Below the pieces are notes generated by a model, which was not told the origin of the DNA, did not search any database, and saw only the letters and a program-made list of their open reading frames with translations. Below are positions 1 through 3,500 of a stretch of DNA of 5,484 nucleotides, in pieces. The stretch lies in contig JAEEII010000226.1 of NCBI GenBank assembly GCA_016281295.1, positions 1 to 5,484 on the forward strand. Reading direction: 5' to 3'. The translations under genes and the position numbers were made by a program. How positions within the stretch are numbered: the stretch's first letter is position 1; every line of letters begins with the position of its first letter. This DNA is from Bacteroidales bacterium (GTDB lineage: Bacteria > Bacteroidota > Bacteroidia > Bacteroidales > F082).

Positions 1-55
1 CTTCTGGGCGTTTCTGCGCGACTGTTTCAAAAATGGAAACAGTCGTAATTACCAC
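1..55 (-). CDS. Partial CDS overlapping the XRE gene stop; putative toxin partner, runs off left edge
   Basis: On the minus strand, the frame that opens just after the stop codon at 58-56 has a GTG at 55-53, overlapping the TAA (51-49) of the XRE gene. It stays open to the window edge and reads VVITTVSIFETVAQKRPE. Short stop/start overlaps of this kind are typical of translationally coupled toxin-antitoxin genes. In Bacteroidota, XRE proteins with this type of C-terminal region often precede an AbiEii-like nucleotidyltransferase toxin, so that is my best guess for the product. The visible 18 residues carry no diagnostic motif. A TTG at 30-28 in another frame is an alternative start. A 10-bp inverted repeat (19-45) lies inside the first codons and could form an mRNA hairpin that limits translation. 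The identity is inference; the overlapping open frame is seen. Confidence 0.4.
   Translation of the reverse strand, partial: MVITTVSIFETVAQKRPE
19..45 (-). repeat. 10-bp perfect inverted repeat just after the XRE stop
   Basis: The arms CGACTGTTTC (19-28) and GAAACAGTCG (36-45) are perfect complements around a 7-base loop. No T-tract follows on either strand, so it is not a standard intrinsic terminator. It starts four bases beyond the XRE stop codon and falls within the first codons of the putative downstream gene. It could be a translation-limiting hairpin for that gene or a second operator. Confidence 0.6.
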
Positions 56-630
56 TTATGAAATTTCGCGTTTCGTTTAAGGTATTCTTCCGGATTCTGG
101 ATCTCGAAGAATTTCTCTCCGAGAGTATAGTCCCGAATGTTCATCCGCTTTCCTTGACTGACCAAACGTTCTTTCCAGACCCGCTTGATGTGGGCTTTGC
201 TCCATATTCCAAACAGAAGCGGCAGGTCTTCCAGATCAAGATGAACAAGAGCAGCTTCAATGACTGCATCATCGTCCAGACTTTCTGGAATACCCTGGTA
301 AGACCAAAAGCCACCATTGGCCTTGATCTTCTCCAAGATAATATGCCGTTTTTCCTTCATGCTCTCTGATTGCTTCCCGTTTACTTCTTTTTCCACTTGA
401 TATCGGGTCTGCGCCAATGCAATTGTACCAGAGGAGAACCCCAATGCCTCGTCAATCCGTACAGAAAGGGGAATGGTTGCTTCGCGCTTTCCATTAATGA
501 TGGCAGAGATGGTCTGAAAATGCTCACCGACCCGGGCAGCCAGTTCCATTTGGCTAATCCCAAGCTCGGTTATCCGCTCTTTGATCACCTCACCAACACT
601 AGGTACTGATATGATACTACTACTTTGCAT
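49..630 (-). CDS. XRE-family helix-turn-helix protein, HigA/antitoxin-like
   Basis: A 193-residue protein counted from the ATG at 630-628. The GTG directly before it would add one residue, but ATG is preferred. Residues ~13-66 form an XRE/HigA-type helix-turn-helix: V-I-K-E-R-I-T-E-L-G-I-S-Q-M-E-L-A-A-R-V-G, then the recognition-helix region T-I-S-A-I-I-N-G-K-R-E-A-T-I. Residues ~105-186 form a second domain (FWSYQGIPESLDDD, then a helix around H130-L-D-L-E-D-L, I148-K-R-V-W and F174-F-E-I-Q-N-P-E-E-Y-L). I know this pattern from Bacteroidota antitoxin-like regulators (DUF6922-like) usually followed by a toxin gene, often an AbiEii-type nucleotidyltransferase. The gene has its own promoter with an inverted repeat over the -7 box, which suggests autorepression. 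The overlapping reading frame downstream supports a TA operon. The DNA-binding role is secure; the antitoxin role is inferred. Confidence 0.85.
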   Translation of the reverse strand: MQSSSIISVPSVGEVIKERITELGISQMELAARVGEHFQTISAIINGKREATIPLSVRIDEALGFSSGTIALAQTRYQVEKEVNGKQSESMKEKRHIILEKIKANGGFWSYQGIPESLDDDAVIEAALVHLDLEDLPLLFGIWSKAHIKRVWKERLVSQGKRMNIRDYTLGEKFFEIQNPEEYLKRNAKFHKW

Positions 631-640
631 CACTGCAAAG
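623..640 (-). promoter_or_regulatory. Candidate autoregulatory operator over the -7 box and start codon
   Basis: The inverted repeat CTTTGCA (623-629), TCAC (630-633), TGCAAAG (634-640) has perfect 7-base arms and a 4-base spacer. It covers the TTTG of the -7 element and the ATG of the XRE gene. Its size and place fit an operator at which the XRE product would block its own transcription. Binding is inferred. Confidence 0.55.
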
Positions 641-667
641 ATATATAATCAAAATAAATTAAACAAA
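636..667 (-). promoter_or_regulatory. Bacteroidota-type promoter for the XRE gene
   Basis: On the minus strand the -7 element TATCTTTG (643-636) matches the Bacteroidota consensus TAnnTTTG exactly. A TTTG -33 element (667-664) lies 20 bases upstream. The expected transcription start falls at about 629-630, on or next to the ATG at 630, so the transcript may be leaderless or nearly so. Confidence 0.7.
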
Positions 668-708
668 TCTGTTTATTCTTATTGACTATTTTTACTTGCG
701 CTAAAAAC

Positions 709-757
709 TACATCAGAACGGATGTAAAAAGCATATAAAGGGCCCCAATTACATCCG
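709..757 (+). repeat. Alternative hairpins from three TACATC/GATGTA copies
   Basis: TACATC (709-714) can pair with GATGTA (721-726) around a 6-base loop. The same GATGTA is also part of CGGATGTAA (719-727), which pairs perfectly over 9 bases with TTACATCCG (749-757) around a 21-base loop. The two stems exclude each other, as in attenuator-like leaders. The octamer GCATATAA occurs at 731-738 and again at 761-768. A role in RNA folding or protein binding is possible but not shown. Confidence 0.5.
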
Positions 758-806
758 ATAGCATATAATTTCGTCGTGTATTTATCACGAAAATCAGCAA
801 AATACT

Positions 807-840
807 ACGGCTACTTAAATAATTAGCCGTTTTTCTTTTT
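807..840 (+). terminator. Plus-strand rho-independent terminator without a visible upstream gene
   Basis: The stem ACGGCTA (807-813) / TAGCCGT (824-830), with a 10-base loop, is followed by TTTTTCTTTTT (830-840). In the other direction only a poor T-run follows, so it works on the plus strand. There is no plus-strand ORF in the ~190 bases upstream, which suggests that it ends a small RNA or an unannotated short transcript. Confidence 0.7.
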
Positions 841-894
841 CCGCTTCCTCAAAAACGGTGTTCCGAGCTGATCCTCAGAACCGAAGGGGAAACG

Positions 895-922
895 AAAAGT
901 CCCGTCGGAGGACCGACGGGAC
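895..922 (-). terminator. Rho-independent terminator of the 948-1376 gene
   Basis: Read on the minus strand, GTCCCGTCGG (922-913), loop TCCT, CCGACGGGAC (908-899) forms a perfect 10-bp GC-rich stem and runs directly into TTTT (898-895) and a pyrimidine-rich stretch. It lies 26 bases beyond the stop of the membrane-protein gene. The plus-strand reading has no T-tract. Confidence 0.8.
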
Positions 923-947
923 GGTAACCCAAATTATACTCTTCGCA

Positions 948-1376
948 TTACCACAATTGGATATACGAGAATACACATGCCGCAACTGCCGCTATTGCGC
1001 AGATAAGCTGGACAATGGCACCTAATCCCTTATTGCTTGCGTTGGTTGTAGCATTGGCAAGGATTCCGAATCCAATCAAGATACATAATGTGGTAAACCA
1101 ATGACAATCCCATCTCCAAAAACCGGCGATACACAAAACGATACCACCAAATTGGGAGAGCCTTCCTAGCAGTGCAGCAACGACACGCATACCGACTTTG
1201 TCCGAAGACTCGTCATGAGGAACCGTGGCGATTGCACACAGCAAGCCGAGAATAAGCAATGGCCAAGCGGAAACCGTACTGAAAGTGTAAGAACTATCTT
1301 CGCCGGCATTGGAGCACGAAATAAAGAATAAGAAGCCCAAAAAAAGGCCCAAGAAACGGTAAATCTTGTTTTTCAT
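948..1376 (-). CDS. Small multi-pass membrane protein with lipobox, function unknown
   Basis: A 142-residue protein with ATG at 1376-1374 and TAA at 950-948. The N-terminus (MKNKIYRFLG, then a hydrophobic stretch ending F18-I19-S20-C21) looks like a lipoprotein signal with C21 as the lipidated residue, followed by N-A-G-E-D. The rest is mostly hydrophobic: likely membrane segments at ~37-52, ~76-90, ~93-107 and ~117-140, with a short charged loop (PHDESSDKVGMR, ~53-64). A lipobox followed by several membrane spans is unusual. Either the N-terminus is a plain first transmembrane helix or this is an inner-membrane-anchored lipoprotein. I do not recognise a family. It is transcribed divergently from the FISUMP lipoprotein gene and has its own promoter and terminator, so it is probably monocistronic. 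Confidence 0.75.
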   Translation of the reverse strand: MKNKIYRFLGLFLGFLFFISCSNAGEDSSYTFSTVSAWPLLILGLLCAIATVPHDESSDKVGMRVVAALLGRLSQFGGIVLCIAGFWRWDCHWFTTLCILIGFGILANATTNASNKGLGAIVQLICAIAAVAACVFSYIQLW

Positions 1377-1398
1377 AATAGGTGAATTACGTATTTTG

Positions 1399-1429
1399 TA
1401 AAAGTATGCATTAATCTTTAAAAACGAAA
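1399..1429 (-). promoter_or_regulatory. Probable promoter of the 948-1376 gene
   Basis: On the minus strand TACTTTTA (1406-1399) matches TAnnTTTG except at the last base, and TTTC lies 19 bases upstream in place of TTTG. The implied start is about 16 bases before the ATG. This is a moderate match only. Confidence 0.4.
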
Positions 1430-1451
1430 ATTAATTAAATCCATTTTTCGC

Positions 1452-1459
1452 TATATTTG
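1452..1459 (+). promoter_or_regulatory. -7 promoter element for the lipoprotein/channel operon
   Basis: TATATTTG fits the Bacteroidota -7 consensus TAnnTTTG exactly. No clear TTTG is present at the usual -33 distance, so the upstream element is weak. The expected transcript start is near 1466, giving a leader of about 60 bases before the ATG at 1526. Confidence 0.6.
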
Positions 1460-1470
1460 TAGAGAATGCG

Positions 1471-1504
1471 TTCGGGAATTCGAATTCATCATTAATGATT
1501 AATC
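1471..1504 (+). repeat. Cluster of palindromes in the operon leader
   Basis: Just after the predicted transcription start lie TTCG...CGAA (1471-1484), the tandem GAATTCGAATTC (1476-1487), the perfect 12-base palindrome ATCATTAATGAT (1488-1499) and GATTAATC (1497-1504). Their position in the leader suits an operator for a repressor or a folded leader. No binding protein can be named from sequence. Confidence 0.4.
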
Positions 1505-1525
1505 TAATAACAAAAAGAGATTTTT

Positions 1526-2257
1526 ATGATTAAAAAGTTGCTAATTCTTTCCTTGGCTTTATGGTTTTGTGCAGTGTCTTTTACTGCATGCAAAAACATG
1601 AAAAGTTATGATGTCAGTGGGACAAGTAAAGGGCACGAATATGTTGATCTTGGTCTCTCAGTAAAATGGGCCACTTGCAATGTAGGAGCCGGATCCGTTT
1701 CCGAAGTAGGAGGCTATTTCGCTTGGGGAGAAACCGAGCAGAAGAGCAATTATGATATCTCAAATTATAAATATCAGTTTGATTCTACGACCTTCACCAA
1801 GTATTGCTGTAATGCAAATTGGGGGACGGTTGACAACTTGAAAATACTTCAGCCTTCAGATGACGTGGCAAGCTCGTGGGGCGGAAGTTGGCGCATGCCC
1901 AGCAAAGATGAGATGCAGGAGTTGATTGATAAATGCAGTTGGGAGCTGAAAAGCGAGGGTTATTTTGATAATGGGAAACTTCATGCGCACAAGTATTATA
2001 AAATTACAGGTCCCAGCGGCAAGTCGCTCCACCTTCCTCTTTGTGGTTTAAGAGGTGACGACCGCCTCGCTTTCTTAGATGTTGGAGTCCTTTATTGGTC
2101 CAATTCACTTTATGAGTTTGAGAGTGGCGATCCCGGATGTGCTTACTTTCTTGCAGCCTATACCGACACCTCCCTTGTAGCCCAAATAAATACAATGCCG
2201 CGCGGATTTGGTATGCCAGTACGTCCTGTATTAGAGGAATCGCTATTTGGAGATTAA
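1526..2257 (+). CDS. Lipoprotein with FISUMP (Fibrobacter major paralogous) domain
   Basis: A 243-residue protein. The N-terminus MIKKLLILSLALWFC... ends in the lipobox F19-T20-A21-C22, so it should be lipidated and anchored to the envelope. The sequence after Cys (KNMK) lacks the acidic surface-export signal of many Bacteroidota lipoproteins. Residues ~37-235 carry the typical pattern of the Fibrobacter succinogenes major paralogous domain: H-E-Y-V-D-L-G-L-S-V-K-W-A-T-C-N-V-G at ~37, G-Y-F-A-W-G-E-T at ~63, W-G-G-S-W-R-M-P at ~118, L-P-L-C-G-L-R at ~170, Y-W-S-N-S at ~190 and G-F-G-M-P-V-R-P-V at ~227. The fold is related to DUF1566 / C-type-lectin-like modules often implicated in binding; no enzymatic role is known to me. 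It is the first gene of the plus-strand cluster, preceded by a perfect -7 box and an A-rich leader. Confidence 0.88.
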   Translation: MIKKLLILSLALWFCAVSFTACKNMKSYDVSGTSKGHEYVDLGLSVKWATCNVGAGSVSEVGGYFAWGETEQKSNYDISNYKYQFDSTTFTKYCCNANWGTVDNLKILQPSDDVASSWGGSWRMPSKDEMQELIDKCSWELKSEGYFDNGKLHAHKYYKITGPSGKSLHLPLCGLRGDDRLAFLDVGVLYWSNSLYEFESGDPGCAYFLAAYTDTSLVAQINTMPRGFGMPVRPVLEESLFGD

Positions 2258-2277
2258 TGGGGGAATGAGTATATTCG
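2246..2277 (+). promoter_or_regulatory. Candidate internal promoter before the second lipoprotein gene
   Basis: TTTG (2246-2249), a 20-base spacer, and TATATTCG (2270-2277) fit the Bacteroidota promoter pattern with one mismatch in the -7 box. The spacing is the same as in the XRE promoter. A transcript would start near 2284, about 23 bases before the ATG at 2307. It overlaps the end of the FISUMP gene and could give the last three genes separate expression. Confidence 0.4.
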
Positions 2278-2306
2278 TGCAAGCAATGAAACCAATTGTA
2301 GTTAAT

Positions 2307-2951
2307 ATGAAAAAACTGTTTAAAACGCTGCTGTTCTCCGTTATTGTTTTTCTATTTTCTTCTTGTCATTCCAATTCGAAGTTCTCTAATATTGCAAGAA
2401 GTGATATGCAGTATCTGAAATTTCCGGGATATGAGTATTTTGAAAATAGCGTTAACATCAACCCTGTCGATGTCAATTCTGCCTCTTATGCCGAGTTGCT
2501 TGCGAATGAGCCCTATCAGATGTATGCGTTGGAAACAGCAACCTATCAGGTGGTCATGTCAACCGATGACAAGCCTGAATTAGGAGAGATGCAGGCGATC
2601 AGTACCACTGTCCCTTTTGAAGGATTCGGTTTCATGGCGGATGTTACTTACAAGGATAAAGAGACAAAAAATATATTGTTGTACATCGCAGATCAGACAG
2701 CCGCATCGTTTGGGATTATCATGGATAAGGAACTGCTTGAGAGCGCCGCTTTGAACCCTGAGACTGTAGCTTCTTTTTCAAAAGCTTATAAACTTGACGA
2801 AAACACGGAGATGACCTATGCTGAAAAACTGGTTTCAACCTTTTTCGTTAATCTAACCTCCGCTACCTTGCCCAATATCTATCACGGCGCAACCGTGAAC
2901 ACCAAAGATGGAGAAAAAGTGAGGGTCTTCGGCCTGATGCAGAAGAAATAA
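2307..2951 (+). CDS. Lipoprotein of unknown function
   Basis: A 214-residue protein. I chose the ATG at 2307 because it puts a classic lipoprotein signal at the very N-terminus: MKKLFKTLL, a hydrophobic stretch, then F17-S18-S19-C20. The frame extends upstream to a TTG at 2247 inside the end of the previous gene, and an ATG at 2286 exists, but both would leave the signal peptide internal. The mature part has no motif I recognise. It contains alternating hydrophobic stretches likely to be beta strands (TYQVVM, FGFMADVTY, NILLYIAD) and helical parts near the C-terminus (ETVASFSKAYKL, YAEKLVSTFFVNL), ending in a lysine-rich tail. It lies 49 bases after the FISUMP gene and 24 bases before the repeat-protein gene, so co-transcription is likely. 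It could be a periplasmic or outer-membrane partner of its neighbours, but that is inference. Confidence 0.75.
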   Translation: MKKLFKTLLFSVIVFLFSSCHSNSKFSNIARSDMQYLKFPGYEYFENSVNINPVDVNSASYAELLANEPYQMYALETATYQVVMSTDDKPELGEMQAISTTVPFEGFGFMADVTYKDKETKNILLYIADQTAASFGIIMDKELLESAALNPETVASFSKAYKLDENTEMTYAEKLVSTFFVNLTSATLPNIYHGATVNTKDGEKVRVFGLMQKK

Positions 2952-2975
2952 CTGAAGGGGACCCATATCTCTGTT

Positions 2976-3482
2976 ATGGACTGTAAAAGGGGAAATAATT
3001 CGGCTTTAAAATTTAGAATAGCCTGTCTGGTAATCCTTTTACTATCCATCGGCCATTTTTCCCAGGCCCAGACTCCCAGATTCTGCTTTACAAACAGTCC
3101 GCGCAATGCACATTTGGTGCTACGTTTTACGGATTTTCTGCCCGCGGCTGATATCTGCGTCTGGGCGGGAAGGACAACTATGGCGGATGTCGATATCTGC
3201 TTCATAAAGTACCCCAGTTCCAGCAGCATCGATATCTCTCTGGTCGATAATCCTGCTCTTGCAGATTACCGGATCTGCATAACAACCAATCCCCTTGATG
3301 CGGATAAGACCATTTCCATAACGCCTCGCCTTACCGCAGCCGATATTTGTGTCGGCATTTGGGACACGCCTACATCTTTTACAAAAGACATTTACATCAA
3401 AGGCATGGATTCCGCCAAGTTGCCCATGGATCAGAAAGTGGCTATTTTATACTGCCTGGGGTTGCTTAATAAGAAAAGATAA
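2976..3482 (+). CDS. Secreted ~13-residue beta-repeat protein, 7(1) septoil knot / DUF6150-like
   Basis: A 168-residue protein. The N-terminus has basic residues (K4, R5, K12, R14) and a hydrophobic core (15-28), with a probable signal peptidase I site after S29-Q30-A31. Residues ~35-142 are short repeats, each with a strand of the type x-I-C-V/I followed by a turn with N-P or similar and often A-D: DICVW at 59, DICFI at 73, DISLV at 86, RICIT at 99, TISIT at 112, DICVG at 123 and DIYIK at 138, with two poorer units before (RFCF at 35, HLVL at 46). Several steps are exactly 13 residues. This periodicity and the VDNPxxAD-type turns recall the small 7(1) septoil knot (formerly DUF6150) family. 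A short helical tail (MDQKVAILYCLGLLNKKR) follows. Six repeat units carry or align with Cys positions, which might form disulfides in the periplasm. It lies 18 bases upstream of the channel gene. Confidence 0.7.
   Translation: MDCKRGNNSALKFRIACLVILLLSIGHFSQAQTPRFCFTNSPRNAHLVLRFTDFLPAADICVWAGRTTMADVDICFIKYPSSSSIDISLVDNPALADYRICITTNPLDADKTISITPRLTAADICVGIWDTPTSFTKDIYIKGMDSAKLPMDQKVAILYCLGLLNKKR
3150..3389 (+). repeat. In-frame repeats within the septoil-knot-like gene
   Basis: Copies of the GATATCTGC motif occur at 3150-3158 and 3192-3200, with variants at 3231 (GATATCTCT), 3270 (CGGATCTGC), 3309, 3342 (GATATTTGT) and 3387. Steps are 42, 39, 39, 39, 33 and 45 bases, all multiples of three. The DNA similarity between the first units suggests fairly recent repeat duplication, while the later ones have diverged. 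Confidence 0.6.
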
Positions 3483-3500
3483 CGGCCTTATTCGTATCTT

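Larger units (their letters stand above)
634..947. other. 314-base intergenic region with several stem-loops, no convincing ORF
   Basis: This AT-rich gap separates the XRE gene from the membrane-protein gene. Its left edge holds the XRE promoter. Beyond it there are three copies of TACATC/GATGTA, a pair of GCATATAA direct repeats, a small hairpin (774-790), a plus-strand terminator (807-840), an imperfect hairpin (856-883: CGG/CCG, TTC/GAA and GAG/CTC segments) and the minus-strand terminator of the next gene (899-922). I see no coding frame with a good start in it. Confidence 0.6.

Noticed and set aside
58..609. Plus-strand open frames opposite the XRE gene
   Set aside because: They lie antisense to a well-supported HTH gene and their translations show no domain features.
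631..633. GTG start for the XRE gene
   Set aside because: It is directly followed by an ATG in the same frame, which is the better start, and the predicted transcript begins at or after it.
899..922. GC-rich hairpin as a plus-strand terminator
   Set aside because: On the plus strand it is followed by GGTAACCC without a T-tract; on the minus strand TTTT follows at once, so it belongs to the minus-strand gene.
2000..2257. C-terminal lectin-like part of the FISUMP protein as a diversity-generating retroelement variable region
   Set aside because: The ending G-F-G-M-P-V-R-P-V resembles such targets, but there is no reverse transcriptase or template repeat in the window, and FISUMP domains normally end this way.
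2247..2306. Upstream extension of the second lipoprotein to a TTG at 2247
   Set aside because: It would overlap the FISUMP gene and bury the lipoprotein signal peptide 20 residues inside the protein. The ATG at 2307 gives a standard N-terminus.
3120..3400. CRISPR-like array, suggested by evenly spaced repeats
   Set aside because: The repeats are short, degenerate, in phase with the reading frame and encode beta strands of a protein.
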